The notes: a model not told the origin generated them from the sequence alone. A stretch of DNA of 64,000 nucleotides from Bacteroidota bacterium (GCA_023417065.1 JAEZGH010000140.1:40912-104911), one strand, 5' to 3'; numbered from the stretch's first letter, positions 15,071 to 25,611 are shown. A program made the numbers and translations.

Positions 15071-15868
15071 ATGAAAAAAATCAACCTTATCGGGCTGATC
15101 GTATTCTTATTGTCTGGATGCATGCGCGAATATCCCGGCAACCAGGAGTCTGAAGAGCTTGCCACGGCAGATATCCCTGCCGCCAACAAAGAAGCAAATG
15201 CCATTTCACAAAAGCTGGTCAAGACAGCATCGACCCGATTTCAGGTTGCCGATATCAATAAAAGTTTGAATGAAATTCACCGGATCGTTGCAAAATACCC
15301 TGGCTATGTTGCCGATTCAAGGATGGCTTCGTTAACATCACGTACGGAACATCGTCTGAGTGTCAGAATTCCTCCATCCGATCTCGATCGGTTTCTTTCA
15401 GATCTCGACAGTCAATCAATCTTTACAGAATTCCGCAACATTATAACGACTGATGTTACGAAAGAATTTATCGACCTGGAATCGAGGCTGAAAACCAAAA
15501 AGGATGTTCACGACCGTCTGAAGGAAATTCTGCGAACAAGAACAGGTTCTATCGAGGACGTCTTAGCTGCAGAGCGCCGACTGGGGGACGTTCAGGAAGA
15601 ACTGGAAGCCGCGACGAGCAAATTAAACGTTCTGAAGGACCGGCTCGCCTATAGTCGTGTTGATATTGAGATGTATCAGATGACGCAACTTGAAGCTGCA
15701 ATACCCCCAGGTATAGGCACACGGCTCGGCGACGCTTTCAACTCGGGATTTGAAAACATACTCGAGGTGATCATTGGCCTCGTGCACTTTTGGCCATTCC
15801 TCCTGATTTCATCGGTCGGAGTAGTTCTTTACCGAACCAGGAAACGCAAGCGCACAGCAACGACTTAG
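15071..15868 (+). CDS. DUF4349 lipoprotein
   Basis: The start at 15071 (MKKINLIGLIVFLLSGCMRE, lipobox LSGC) gives 265 residues; the 35 residues of the longer frame do not look like a leader. After a linker comes the DUF4349 region: QKLVKTASTRFQVADINKSL, LTSRTEHRLSVRIPPSDLDR, then FIDLESRLKTKKDVHDRLKE leading into a long coiled coil, and a membrane span near the C-terminus (FWPFLLISSVGVVLYR) with a basic cytoplasmic tail. A lipid anchor at one end and a span at the other is normal for the family, whose function is unknown. It follows the acidic lipoprotein by 119 bp and might share its promoter. It is convergent with uxuA, 16 bp apart. Confidence 0.85.
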   Translation: MKKINLIGLIVFLLSGCMREYPGNQESEELATADIPAANKEANAISQKLVKTASTRFQVADINKSLNEIHRIVAKYPGYVADSRMASLTSRTEHRLSVRIPPSDLDRFLSDLDSQSIFTEFRNIITTDVTKEFIDLESRLKTKKDVHDRLKEILRTRTGSIEDVLAAERRLGDVQEELEAATSKLNVLKDRLAYSRVDIEMYQMTQLEAAIPPGIGTRLGDAFNSGFENILEVIIGLVHFWPFLLISSVGVVLYRTRKRKRTATT

Positions 15869-15884
15869 AAACGTGTGGCGTTTA

Positions 15885-17080
15885 CTATTGGTGAACTTCA
15901 GAGGCAATAGAATTTGTTTCTTGCTCGAGCGTTCGGAATACCGCCAGCTGAAGCCCACGCAGTTCTCCTAATCCTTTGAGTCTGCCTATGGCGGAGTATC
16001 CCGGATAGGTGGTCTTCATCAGGTCATCGAGCATCTGATGGCCGTGGTCCGGCCGCATCGGTAGGGCTATCTGGCGACGCTTCATGATCAAAAAAATCTC
16101 CTTGATAATCTGAAACATGTCGGCATCGCCATCAAGATGATCGGCTTCGAGAAAGTTCCCCGCAGCGTCTCTTCGCGTATTTCGCAGATGCAGGAAGTGA
16201 ACGCGATCACTGAATTTGCGTAGTATCCTGACAAGGTTGTTGTCGGGACGTACGCCAAGTGACCCCGTGCAGAAACACAGTCCATTGGCGGGTGATGGAA
16301 CAGCGTCAAAAAGCGAATCTAAATCGTGCTCAGTACTTACGACGCGGGGTAAGCCCAAAACCGGATACGGCGGATCGTCAGGATGAACAGCGAAGACGAG
16401 GTCTTCCTCCTCTGCCACTGGTGTAACAGCCTTAAGAAATGCGATCAAATTCTGTTTCAGAATGTCAGGCGTTATGCCCTTATAACTATCCAGCGCCTTT
16501 AGAACCTCTTCTGCTGTAAAATTCTCATCACTGCCTGGAAGGCCGAGGAGGACATTTCGATAGAGCCGTTCTTTTTCAGCTGCGCTCATAGCGAAAAATG
16601 TCGGGTTGCTTTTTCAACTTCTTCCGGCGTATAGTCGAGTTCTGCACCAGGTCTTTTTAACAAAAAAAGATCGAATGCTACGAAAGAAAGCCGTTCAAAA
16701 CGCAGAGCCTTACTCCCATTCGGCAACGCATATTCAACATCTGTACGGAGCCAGTCAAGTACCGGCATGAAGTTGTACGTGATAACCTTTAGTCCGCACG
16801 CCGCAACATTCCGAAGACTCTCCTTATAATTCTCAATGTACTCCAGACATTTTCCGTTTCCCTTCTTGATATCATCGTGGACGGGAAGGCTTTCGATAAC
16901 AGTCCAGGTCATGCCGTAGCCTTCAATCTGACGCTTTCGTTTTTCGATTTCTTCTACAGGCCAAACCTCTCCAACGGGAATATGATGAAGAGCGGTAACG
17001 ACCCCACTACAGCCAGCCTGCCGAATGTCAGCAAGGCTCACCGGATCTTTAGGGCCGTACCAGCGCATTGTGTGTTGCAT
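15885..17080 (-). pseudogene. uxuA: Mannonate dehydratase, interrupted by a single-base frameshift
   Basis: Two abutting frames together cover the whole enzyme. The 5' frame (17080-16586, 164 residues) begins MQHTMRWYGPKDPVSLADIR and runs to EKATRHFSL then TGA; the 3' frame (16589-15885, 234 residues) resumes with MSAAEKERLYRNVLLGLPGS and contains HPDDPP, FCTGSLGVRPDNN, HLRNTRRD, HLDGDADM and RPDHGHQMLDD, the metal and substrate motifs of UxuA. The sum is close to the normal length of about 395. Adding one T to the run of five T at the junction (ACATTTTTCGC on the coding strand) restores an unbroken frame. UxuA turns D-mannonate into 2-keto-3-deoxygluconate in the glucuronate pathway, matching the flanking alpha-glucuronidases. 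It could be a true mutation or a homopolymer sequencing error. Confidence 0.85.
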
Positions 17081-17162
17081 GCGATACTTTTCGTTTAGTC
17101 TATTAACAGGGCGACTGACCTGGATTTGCTCAACGTTATCACAGTTGGCCCCGCAATCTAAA

Positions 17163-20063
17163 TTATTTTTTTCGTTCAGCTTCAACAAAAACGCTTTGGG
17201 GCGGCCCAAGATAACTTGGTCTGACACCATCGGCGTCGATTACAAACCTCTGGAAGACGACACCCGGATCAATCATCCAAATCTTGAGCTTATGTCTTCC
17301 GGCCTTAATAGTACCGTGAGATGACCGTTTCTTTCTGATATGGTCAGCTACAGCGTTGTTCCACCACGCGGGATACTCCCAGTCAGGAGTCGTCTCACCT
17401 TCGTTTATATTAATTATCTGAGGTTCCTGATCGTCAATTGCTATAGCAAATTTTAACCCCTCATTCTTTTGATAATTGAGGGTTGGCGACAGATAGGTTT
17501 CCACTTTGAGTGCCTTGTCGTCAAAGGTTGTGAATTCGTATTCCAGGTGTGGGGAATCGTTTCCCGGAGACTGACGTGGTGCATTCGCAGGAGTTACTGT
17601 GACAGAAGATCCGGTACGCCCGAGGTTGGGCACTACAACCCATTGAATAGTTTTGGAATCCACCTTACCCGTGAAACGATTTGCTTCAAAAGCTATAACT
17701 CCGTTGTTCTCAACATATCCGCCGGCTCCTGCAACATTGCGGATAAGGACCTTAACGGTATACTTCTGATCACCATGAGTGATCACAACTTCACCAGAGG
17801 CATTATTTTCTTTTGGTGCCTTCGACCAATCGATACTCACATAAAGCTTTTCTTCCAGTTCGAGTTTCCCTTCGCGCGAGGAGATTTTGATCCAGTCATA
17901 TTTCGAAGTTGCCGTATATTCAACAGGATGTTTTCCTCTGTTAAACAATTCAATATAATATGTCTGATTATTGATGGGATCAAAAGCCGGGAACTCACGC
18001 CCAAGCATGCCACCCATCCAGGCGGGTCCGGGGCCGTGTTCAACTACATAACCAAGTTCCGCGTGATCGGGAACGTGTATGTAGGACACTGCCGGCATCT
18101 TATTCACAGGAGGATTATTCCAGCTGGTATAACCGATGTGTGTCTGCGACATCATGTGATTCCATTTTCCGCCGGCAAGGTCTTCATGGAATTCGCGCGT
18201 CAGGCTGGCATCGCGATCAAAACACGTTTTCACCACGTCAGCCCAGTAGTTGGCAGAAGCCCGGCCTTGCGTTGCGTATAAGTTGTTTTTAGCCGCCGCC
18301 ACATACATTTCGTTGAGGTTGCTGCACAACTGCACAGGTGACAAGACAAGTTGATAAAACGCCGCCTTATGGCTTTCGGGTAATTCGCCGTAGATCGCAC
18401 GACTGCGTTCCGCAAGACGCTTGTATTCGATTACAATAGTTTCAGCTTCCCGATAGTTTACCAGGCTATAAGTTTCCGGCTTAAGCATCTCGGGAGTTCT
18501 CCTTGCATTATATTTTGTGTAAAGTGAGAGGATCTCTGCGATTTCACGAGCATGCTCCTCGCCAAATTGTTGTTTCGCCCAGTCGAGATAGTAAGCCGGT
18601 AAATCACCTGCCTTAATTGCATCAGGGTTCCAGGCGAAATCAAGGAAGAAGCTGATGGGCAACTCCATTGGCTTAATATCACCGACGTTAACGATCCATA
18701 GATCCTTCACACCCCACCTATAGGCCAGGTTCATCTGTTCCCACACGCGTTCAATTTGAGTTACGTTAAGCCAGCGGTATGAAACCGGTCCGCCGACGAA
18801 GTCAAAGTGATAGTATATGCCGTAGCCGCCTTTTCGTTTGAGGTCTTCTTTTTTTGGAAGCATTCTTATGTTGCCCCAATTGTCGTCGCATAGGAGGATC
18901 AGGATATCATCATCGACCCGAAGGCCTTTGTCGTAGTAGTCCTGCACTTCCTTATAGACCGCCCAGACCTGAGGCGTTTCGCTTGCGGGCTTTCCCGTAA
19001 CTTCCTCAATGATCTTTCGCTGGTCTGCAATGATAGTATGCATCAGGTCCGTGGCTGTTTCTTCACTCATGGCTTCGTCGCCATCGCCTCTCATTCCCAC
19101 GGTAACCACGCTTTCGTAGTTCCCCATTCGTTCAATGCCACCGCGCCAGAACCTCTGAAGCTCTTCCTTGTTAGTATGATAGTTCCATTCGCCACCGTTT
19201 ACGCGACTCCATTCGTCGTGAGCGCGCATCATTGGTTCGTGGTGGCTGGTAGAAATTACAATGCCGTACTCATCTGCGAGACGTGCGTTTTCGGGATCAT
19301 CGTCGGCGAAAGCAGCGGGGCGCCACATCGCAGGCCAAAGGTAATTGCCTTTGTTTCGAAGGATAAGCTCAAATACTTTCTCATAAAATTTGTGATTGAA
19401 CCCACCGAATTTTTCCTGCGCCCAATTACGCAAAGCAGGAGCTTCATCATTTATGAATATCCCCCGATACTTAACACCCGGGGATGAAGATAGAAAAGTT
19501 GTTTTTTCAATGTAGAGTGCATCTTTCTTTTGCACGGGGGCATCGGCCCACCAGTACCAGGGAGAAACGCCAATTTCTTTCGATATTGTGAATACGCCAT
19601 AGGCTGCACCGCGTCGGTCACTGCCGGCGATTACGAGGCCTTGGTCTATTCCCGGGAAAGGTTTGTCAACGGTCTTGACAACGAATGCCTCCCAGTGACT
19701 GCGTATGGCGTCCACGTTGAGTTTTTTTGCCGCGACCAAATCTTTAATGAGTGCGCTATTCTCAACAGTACCTACGATAATTACCGAGCCCTTCACGCCT
19801 ACTAAGGAAGTCTGAACATCCGGCCTTTTACCAGAGACTTTTTCAATGTCATCCGCCAGCAATGCTGCTGATCTTTTTACAAGCGGAGAATCCGACGCGT
19901 CATACAGAATCGTAGCTGTGGATGACTTGTCGGTTATTGTGAAGTGTCGTGATTTGCTTTTGATTTTGTCGGTGATTTTTATCTGCCCATGCGAGAAGAC
20001 GGGCAAGAGGATTAGAAGGGTAGCAAAAAATCGACCTAATGTTCCTAAGATGCTCTTATTCAT
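17163..20063 (-). CDS. GH115 xylan alpha-1,2-glucuronidase
   Basis: A large enzyme of about 966 residues, starting at the ATG at 20063 (MNKSILGTLGRFFATLLILL), which gives a classic signal peptide ending near HGQ; an ATG at 20090 is also in frame. GH115 features run through the protein: YGVFTISKEIGVSPWYWWAD, VKYRGIFINDEAPALRNWAQ, KGNYLWPAMW, SHHEPMMRAHDEW, VTVGMRGDGDEAM and the LLCDDNWGN segment, then beta-sandwich domains to the C-terminus. GH115 enzymes remove (4-O-methyl)glucuronic acid from internal and terminal xylose residues of glucuronoxylan, which complements the GH67 enzyme at 32389. The gene lies directly upstream of uxuA on the same strand. Periplasmic or outer-membrane location is likely. 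Confidence 0.93.
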   Translation of the reverse strand: MNKSILGTLGRFFATLLILLPVFSHGQIKITDKIKSKSRHFTITDKSSTATILYDASDSPLVKRSAALLADDIEKVSGKRPDVQTSLVGVKGSVIIVGTVENSALIKDLVAAKKLNVDAIRSHWEAFVVKTVDKPFPGIDQGLVIAGSDRRGAAYGVFTISKEIGVSPWYWWADAPVQKKDALYIEKTTFLSSSPGVKYRGIFINDEAPALRNWAQEKFGGFNHKFYEKVFELILRNKGNYLWPAMWRPAAFADDDPENARLADEYGIVISTSHHEPMMRAHDEWSRVNGGEWNYHTNKEELQRFWRGGIERMGNYESVVTVGMRGDGDEAMSEETATDLMHTIIADQRKIIEEVTGKPASETPQVWAVYKEVQDYYDKGLRVDDDILILLCDDNWGNIRMLPKKEDLKRKGGYGIYYHFDFVGGPVSYRWLNVTQIERVWEQMNLAYRWGVKDLWIVNVGDIKPMELPISFFLDFAWNPDAIKAGDLPAYYLDWAKQQFGEEHAREIAEILSLYTKYNARRTPEMLKPETYSLVNYREAETIVIEYKRLAERSRAIYGELPESHKAAFYQLVLSPVQLCSNLNEMYVAAAKNNLYATQGRASANYWADVVKTCFDRDASLTREFHEDLAGGKWNHMMSQTHIGYTSWNNPPVNKMPAVSYIHVPDHAELGYVVEHGPGPAWMGGMLGREFPAFDPINNQTYYIELFNRGKHPVEYTATSKYDWIKISSREGKLELEEKLYVSIDWSKAPKENNASGEVVITHGDQKYTVKVLIRNVAGAGGYVENNGVIAFEANRFTGKVDSKTIQWVVVPNLGRTGSSVTVTPANAPRQSPGNDSPHLEYEFTTFDDKALKVETYLSPTLNYQKNEGLKFAIAIDDQEPQIININEGETTPDWEYPAWWNNAVADHIRKKRSSHGTIKAGRHKLKIWMIDPGVVFQRFVIDADGVRPSYLGPPQSVFVEAERKK

Positions 20064-20263
20064 TGTCTCCTTTTTCGAATGCCTGAACACATCCAGCCTT
20101 ACTCGTTGACAATTGTAAAAATGTAGTCAAAGGTCCTGCAGTTAAAATGTCGGATTATAATTGGCAATCTATTTATGACTCATCGCGTTGATGTTGATGA
20201 CAGAGTTGTCGATGCATAGCCTACGTCATCAGATCAACGAATGCTTTTTTGGATAAAGAAGCG

Positions 20264-20309
20264 GGAGGGCAAAGCCCTCCGCTCCAAACCCAAAAACCAG
20301 CTTCTTTTA
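20264..20309 (-). terminator. Hairpin downstream of susD
   Basis: GGAGGGC/GCCCTCC (20264-20270 with 20274-20280) forms a 7-bp stem with a 3-nt loop, within a longer imperfect repeat AAAGAAGC...GCTTCTTT. On the minus strand it follows the susD stop by about 60 nt and is trailed by CTTCTTT and AAAAAAGC, not a clean T-tract. Terminator or mRNA-stabilising function is likely. The rest of 20091-20343 shows no gene. Confidence 0.5.
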
Positions 20310-20343
20310 TTGTGATTGGTTTCGATCACAACCGGTTATCCGG

Positions 20344-22329
20344 CTATTCAAATACATAGCCTGGATTCTGATATGCTGCCTTTTCTTCGGCGCTTACTTC
20401 CATCGCGTCTATTTGACCTTGAGGAATCGGACGCAGATAGTGGTGAGGCTGAATATTACGTGTTATTGTCGCCGGAGTGTGGTCACCGAAGTTAAACCCG
20501 CAGATTTCATATGTTCCTGCAAATTCCTCCCATTTCTGGGTGCGCACAAGGTCTAACCAGCGGTATCCTTCGCCGAAGTATTCACGTGAACTTTCCTCCA
20601 GAATGTAGTTGATGTCGATTACAGCCGGTGTGGCCGCAGTGAGAGCAGCGCTGTTATCTTCAATGCGTTCGGTATTTCCGTTGTTATCCCATCTCCATTT
20701 GCCTGCACGTGCACGAATAACGTTTATCAACTCGCGGGCACTCTTGCCTCCGACAGTAGTAGCGCCTTTCACGGCAGCTTCGGCGGCAACGAAATAGAGT
20801 TCGGAGAACTTCGCGATTTTGAACGGACGTGTAAGGTTAGCATTAGGTTCTCCCAGTCCATTACCATTGTCGGTACGATACGTTCCGATTTTCCAAAGGC
20901 CAGGATAAACACGACGACCAATACCTCTTGGAGTAACTACGAAATCTGCCCTTCCCGGAAGAACACCAACACCGACACCAGGAACGTTTTTGTCAGGGAA
21001 ATTCGCGCCCGCTGGATATGCGATGTTGGCAGCCTCTGTCTCGTCATCAAGGAAAGTGAGTATTGGATCACCAGGTCTCACCTCCATACCATTCGCGTTA
21101 TAGAGTACATCATTCGGAATTCCACCTTTGTTCCAATTTCCTCTGTATACGGTTACAAAAGTTCCGTCGTAACGGGAATCCAGTGTTTTATCCGCGAACG
21201 TGTTTTCTATTGCCCCAATCGTCGGTGCCATGCGCGTCCAGGGACGACCGAGTGCCTGAGATGCCTCACGTTGTACTGAGCTTACACCACCTGTTCCATC
21301 AGGGTTGCTTGCACTCCGGATTTCAGTATAGTTCCACGTTACCATCCATGCAGCTGCATTACCACCCGGATCGGTACCTGCGAAACAGTTTATACATGTT
21401 CCGTTGTAGAATTCACTTTCCTGGGTGTGGTCTGCATACAATAACATTTCCTTGTTGCGGTCATTTCCCCCCACGTGTAAGTCGTAGTAGGTATCTACAA
21501 GACCGAACGGACCTGGATTATCGATCGCAAAGGTTGCGATATTATACGCCTGCTGGAAATACCATTGCGCGTCGTGTCCGTCAGGATCAACACGAGGTGT
21601 TTCGGGATATGTGGGAATGTTGTTAGGATTTTCCAACCACCATCCATAAGTGAGGTAAGCCTTAGCCAGATAGAGACGCGCAAGCGTTTTTGTTGCACCA
21701 CCAGTTACCCGACCAACTTCCGGAAGGTTATCGATCGCAGTGAGCAGGTCGGGGAATATGGCCTTAGTATAGACTTCGGGAACAGTATTACGCACAGAGC
21801 CTGTCGATGCACTCGTGTTGAATTTAAGTTCGCCTGCACCAAGATCCAGAGGAACGCCGCCAAAAGTTTGCACCAAAAGGAAATAATCGAATGCGCGGAA
21901 AAACCGTGCCTCAGCAATAAGGGCTTCCGAGATTCCAACTTCTTCAGCGTTTTCAATTATTCCGCTCGCGGTATTGATGTTACTGAATGCAACTCCCCAA
22001 ATCGCGTCTGAGCGGCTGCTGGAAGGAGTAATCTCGCCTTCGCCGCTAATGTCCATAACCTTGAAGTTAGCGTCCGCGCTTTGACCCCAGGTGTATTCAT
22101 CTGTGCCCGTTTCGAGAGTATTATAGTAATAAGGCTGACCATAGATCCAACGAAGGTGAGCGTACATGGAGGTCAATCCTGCATAGACCCCCTTTTCCGT
22201 CTTAAAGTATCCAGGCTCATAGAAGTTTCGGGGCTGCTCATCGAGGAGCTCCGAGCACGATACAAGGAACAACGTCATCAATATTGTTCCGGTAAGTGTT
22301 TTTATGTTTATTCTTTTCATCTTAATCAA
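20344..22329 (-). CDS. SusD/RagB-family glycan-binding outer-membrane lipoprotein
   Basis: A 661-residue lipoprotein: signal peptide with lipobox LVSC (TLTGTILMTLFLVSCSELLD), then the SusD start LDEQPRNFY, helical TPR-like repeats, and the C-terminal RagB/SusD region (FKIAKFSELYFVAAEAAVKG, ARELINVIRARAGKWRWDNN, ILEESSREYFGEGYRWLDLV). The closing motif LRPIPQGQIDAMEVSAEEK is the standard SusD end. Starts at 22329 and 22320 are both possible. It begins 3 bp after the susC stop. SusD binds oligosaccharides at the cell surface as the lid of the SusC transporter; the surrounding GH10/67/115 genes point to xylo-oligosaccharides. Confidence 0.95.
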   Translation of the reverse strand: MIKMKRINIKTLTGTILMTLFLVSCSELLDEQPRNFYEPGYFKTEKGVYAGLTSMYAHLRWIYGQPYYYNTLETGTDEYTWGQSADANFKVMDISGEGEITPSSSRSDAIWGVAFSNINTASGIIENAEEVGISEALIAEARFFRAFDYFLLVQTFGGVPLDLGAGELKFNTSASTGSVRNTVPEVYTKAIFPDLLTAIDNLPEVGRVTGGATKTLARLYLAKAYLTYGWWLENPNNIPTYPETPRVDPDGHDAQWYFQQAYNIATFAIDNPGPFGLVDTYYDLHVGGNDRNKEMLLYADHTQESEFYNGTCINCFAGTDPGGNAAAWMVTWNYTEIRSASNPDGTGGVSSVQREASQALGRPWTRMAPTIGAIENTFADKTLDSRYDGTFVTVYRGNWNKGGIPNDVLYNANGMEVRPGDPILTFLDDETEAANIAYPAGANFPDKNVPGVGVGVLPGRADFVVTPRGIGRRVYPGLWKIGTYRTDNGNGLGEPNANLTRPFKIAKFSELYFVAAEAAVKGATTVGGKSARELINVIRARAGKWRWDNNGNTERIEDNSAALTAATPAVIDINYILEESSREYFGEGYRWLDLVRTQKWEEFAGTYEICGFNFGDHTPATITRNIQPHHYLRPIPQGQIDAMEVSAEEKAAYQNPGYVFE

Positions 22330-22332
22330 AGT

Positions 22333-25300
22333 CTAGAATGTCAGATTAACACCAATCAGATAGTTACGCGTAGAGGGCGTATTGGTACCTATTGTCAAAA
22401 TACGGCTTAGCTCACCTGACATAGGAACAGCTGCATTTTCGTTACCGAGAGAGTTGGTCTCAGGGTCCATTCCAGATTCTCTGTTATAAGGTGAGAACAT
22501 AACGAACGGATTTTGCGCGGTGAAGTAGACGCGAAGATTTACGTCAGAATTTCTCAGCTGATTGAAATTATATCCGAGGGTGATAGTGCGTACCTTCAGG
22601 TACGATGCATCGAAATATCCGAGTGTACTTGCATACTTCAGGTTATCTCCGCTTCTGATACTTTCAGGGTTTGGATATTTGGCTCCCGTATTCTCGGGAG
22701 TCCAGTAATCAACCTTCACGTTTCCATTACGTCCGTTCAGCAGGTTCATATAACCACCAGCGCCATACAACGTACTATTAAGGAGACCTCCTCGCTGGAA
22801 CATTCCAACGATGCTCAAATCGAAATTTTTGTAACCGACCCGTGTATTGAAACCGCCCTGGAAGTCAGGAAGCATACTGATAATCTGACGATCCTGCGCG
22901 TCAATTGCTCTTGTCGGCGAACCATCAGGATTAAAGTCACCTGTATATTTCACCTTGATCATACCCAGTGTATTCGATCCGGGTTCAAGGATGTCACGAT
23001 AAGGATCTTCTTCCTGCCACAGACCTATGCGTTCGAAATCATAAATAACATCAATCGGATGGCCTACGAACCACCAGTTGGCTTCGTTACGTTCTGACCC
23101 CGATGCAAGTGACAAAAGTTTATTGCGGTTTGCGTAAAGGTTCAAACCTGCTTCCCATGTCCAGCCATTGCGGTTTTCAATAATTACGCCGTGAAGTGCA
23201 AGTTCAATCCCTTTATTCTCGGTGCGACCCACGTTTTCAGTTATCGCACTCACCCCAGAGGTTGCAGGCAGTGCTTTTCTCAGGAGCAGATCTTCAGTTT
23301 TTGTCTGATAGTATTCGATAGTACCTGTAAGTCTTTCACCAAATAAGCCGAAATCAACACCAATGTTGGTAGTTTTTGAGAATTCCCAGCTTAGGTGCGG
23401 ACTAGGGATTTCACTTACGAAAGCCCCGACAGAATAGTCTGTTCCGAAGTTGTACGGTCTTGTCGTCAAAGCACCAAGGGTTTTGTATGGAGCAACTGCC
23501 TGGTTAGAGGTTTGCCCCCATCCTGCGCGTAGTTTCAACCTATTGACAACTGAGATATTTTTCATGAACGACTCATCCGCGATATTCCAACCCACAGACA
23601 CTGCAGGATAGGTGTGCCACTTGTGTCCAGGTGCAAGTCTTGATGAACCGTCGGAACGAAGGGTAGCCGTGAACATATATCGGTCATTGTACGAATACAT
23701 CACACGTCCCATCCACGACATCAGACCGGTCACTTCGTACCACTGATCTCCAGGCGGAACGTTTATTTCACCACTTGCCTGTCCGAGGTTATAGAATTGG
23801 AAATGATCTGCCGGAATATCACGGGCGGTTATGCGAGATCGATTGAATTTGTTTTGCTCTGCCGAATACAAACCGGTGAAATTGATATTGTGCACATTGG
23901 CGATCGTCTTATCGTATGTGATTATATTCTCGATGAGCCAGTGTGTTGTGTGAGAGTTACTAATCGACGCGTTGGATTCCGTATTAGGATTGGTACTCAT
24001 GATACCCTGACCGGTATAAGAACCACCGTTACTTTGACGATAATCCAATCCCAGATTCGCGCGATACTTCAACCCTTCGACCCACGGAATGCTTACTTCC
24101 CCGTAAATTGAGTTGTATGATGCATATGACCTGGTCTCGTTCAGCCACTGGTCTTTCAAATCCTCAACGATATCTCTTGAATAAACCCAGGGTTCATCAA
24201 TAGCGGTTCTAACCGTTCTCTTCCAGGTGCCGTCATCATTAAAGGGATTAGCAACAGGTGTCATCCTAAGGAGGTTTCCGACGTTGACCTGGCTTCCTTC
24301 AGAAACGCTGTAATTATTGTTCGTCGTGAATCCGAAACGGAAGTGATTACCTACTTCCTGATCCACACTTCCTCTGAGGGAGTAGCGTTGATATTGTTGT
24401 GTCGGTATTACTGCCTGATCAAGGAAATATCCACCACCAAAACTGTAGCTACCTTTTTCAGTACCGCTGGAAATACCGACGTCGTGGCTGGTGATAGTTG
24501 CCGTTCTGTACAATAGATCCTGCCAATCGGTATCGACATCCTGCGCTTCATCTAATCCATAAGATGTGTACGGGATATTCAACTCGCGAAGTTTGACCAT
24601 GTCCGGTCCGCTCATCATGGGGTACTTGCTGAAAACTTGCTTAACTCCATGGAAGCCATTGTAACTTACGCGCGCCTTTTCACCTTTCTTACCCTTATTT
24701 GTTGTTACCAGAATTACGCCGTTAGCACCTCGGGATCCATAGATTGCAGTAGCTGAAGCGTCTTTTAATATGTCAATGCTTTTAATATCATTCGGATTGA
24801 TATCAGAGATTGATCCAACGAATGGAATACCGTCTAATACAATGAGAGGATCATTGGTGGCGGTCAATGACCTTGTACCACGAATTCTAATTCGTGAAGT
24901 GGCACCAGGTTGAGTGGATGTCTGAGCAAATTCAACGCCGGGGAGACGCCCCTGCAGCGCCTGAGTGATGTTCCCTGATGGGACGTCGCGCATTACATCG
25001 CCGCTGATCGACGCTACCGAGCCTGTTACGGCTTCCTGACGCTGCACGCCGTATCCGATTACTACCACTTCAGCAAGCGATTCAACGCTGGGCACCAACG
25101 ACACATTAATTACAGACTGATTTCCAACAACGACTTCCTGGTTTTCGTATCCGATGAAGGAAAACACGAGGACAGGATTGTCGCCGCGAACCTCCAGGGA
25201 ATAGCTGCCATTGCCATCGCTGGTTGTTCCTATTGTAGTTCCTTTCAATAGAATGTTTACGCCTGGAAGCGCTGAACCCGTTTCGTCAGTGATTTGTCCA

Positions 25301-25422
25301 CGGACGGAAGTTTGGGCAAAAACTGGCTGAGCGACCAGTGCCGCGAAAAACAAAAATAATAAGGAAAGGCAGCGACACCGTTTCCTTTGTGGAGAGATGT
25401 GCAGTAGAGCTACATTTTTCAT
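22333..25422 (-). CDS. SusC-type TonB-dependent outer-membrane transporter
   Basis: A 1029-residue protein: signal peptide ending at FAQ, a carboxypeptidase-regulatory-like beta domain (VRGQITDETGSALPGVNILL), a TonB box region (EVVVIGYGVQRQEAVTGSVA), the plug (IRIRGTRSLTATNDPLIVLD, DIESIDILKDASATAIYGSR pattern), and a 22-strand barrel ending in NYLIGVNLTF with a terminal aromatic residue, as required for barrel insertion. With the adjacent SusD it forms the importer for xylan oligosaccharides (inference from context). The leader carries stem-loops and a LacI-type operator lies about 110 bp upstream of the ATG. Confidence 0.95.
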   Translation of the reverse strand: MKNVALLHISPQRKRCRCLSLLFLFFAALVAQPVFAQTSVRGQITDETGSALPGVNILLKGTTIGTTSDGNGSYSLEVRGDNPVLVFSFIGYENQEVVVGNQSVINVSLVPSVESLAEVVVIGYGVQRQEAVTGSVASISGDVMRDVPSGNITQALQGRLPGVEFAQTSTQPGATSRIRIRGTRSLTATNDPLIVLDGIPFVGSISDINPNDIKSIDILKDASATAIYGSRGANGVILVTTNKGKKGEKARVSYNGFHGVKQVFSKYPMMSGPDMVKLRELNIPYTSYGLDEAQDVDTDWQDLLYRTATITSHDVGISSGTEKGSYSFGGGYFLDQAVIPTQQYQRYSLRGSVDQEVGNHFRFGFTTNNNYSVSEGSQVNVGNLLRMTPVANPFNDDGTWKRTVRTAIDEPWVYSRDIVEDLKDQWLNETRSYASYNSIYGEVSIPWVEGLKYRANLGLDYRQSNGGSYTGQGIMSTNPNTESNASISNSHTTHWLIENIITYDKTIANVHNINFTGLYSAEQNKFNRSRITARDIPADHFQFYNLGQASGEINVPPGDQWYEVTGLMSWMGRVMYSYNDRYMFTATLRSDGSSRLAPGHKWHTYPAVSVGWNIADESFMKNISVVNRLKLRAGWGQTSNQAVAPYKTLGALTTRPYNFGTDYSVGAFVSEIPSPHLSWEFSKTTNIGVDFGLFGERLTGTIEYYQTKTEDLLLRKALPATSGVSAITENVGRTENKGIELALHGVIIENRNGWTWEAGLNLYANRNKLLSLASGSERNEANWWFVGHPIDVIYDFERIGLWQEEDPYRDILEPGSNTLGMIKVKYTGDFNPDGSPTRAIDAQDRQIISMLPDFQGGFNTRVGYKNFDLSIVGMFQRGGLLNSTLYGAGGYMNLLNGRNGNVKVDYWTPENTGAKYPNPESIRSGDNLKYASTLGYFDASYLKVRTITLGYNFNQLRNSDVNLRVYFTAQNPFVMFSPYNRESGMDPETNSLGNENAAVPMSGELSRILTIGTNTPSTRNYLIGVNLTF

Positions 25423-25530
25423 AGGGTTAGATTTAGTGATAGTTTAATTGGTGTGGACCGGACCCTCATCCGGGCCCCAGCCTTGGGTGTGCTGGTTGGC
25501 TTAGCTAAGATGAATGATGAAATTTTAAAA

Positions 25531-25544
25531 TGCAACCGATTGCA
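25531..25544. promoter_or_regulatory. LacI-family operator, copy 1 (susC side)
   Basis: TGCAACCGATTGCA is a palindrome with CG centre and TGCAA/TTGCA arms, the typical architecture of a LacI-family operator. The identical 14-mer occurs at 31223-31236, beside the lacI-family gene. It lies 109 bp upstream of the susC start. Confidence 0.75.
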
Positions 25545-25597
25545 ATTATTTTTGTTATGAAATCGTTTTAAATCGATTCCGCCTCCAAGTATATTCA

Positions 25598-25611
25598 TGC
25601 AACCGATTTAA
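25598..25611. promoter_or_regulatory. Degenerate LacI-type site
   Basis: TGCAACCGATTTAA matches the perfect operator at the first 11 positions (left arm and centre) but loses the right arm. It lies 54 bp from copy 1, a spacing close to five helical turns, which could allow cooperative binding (inference). Confidence 0.45.
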
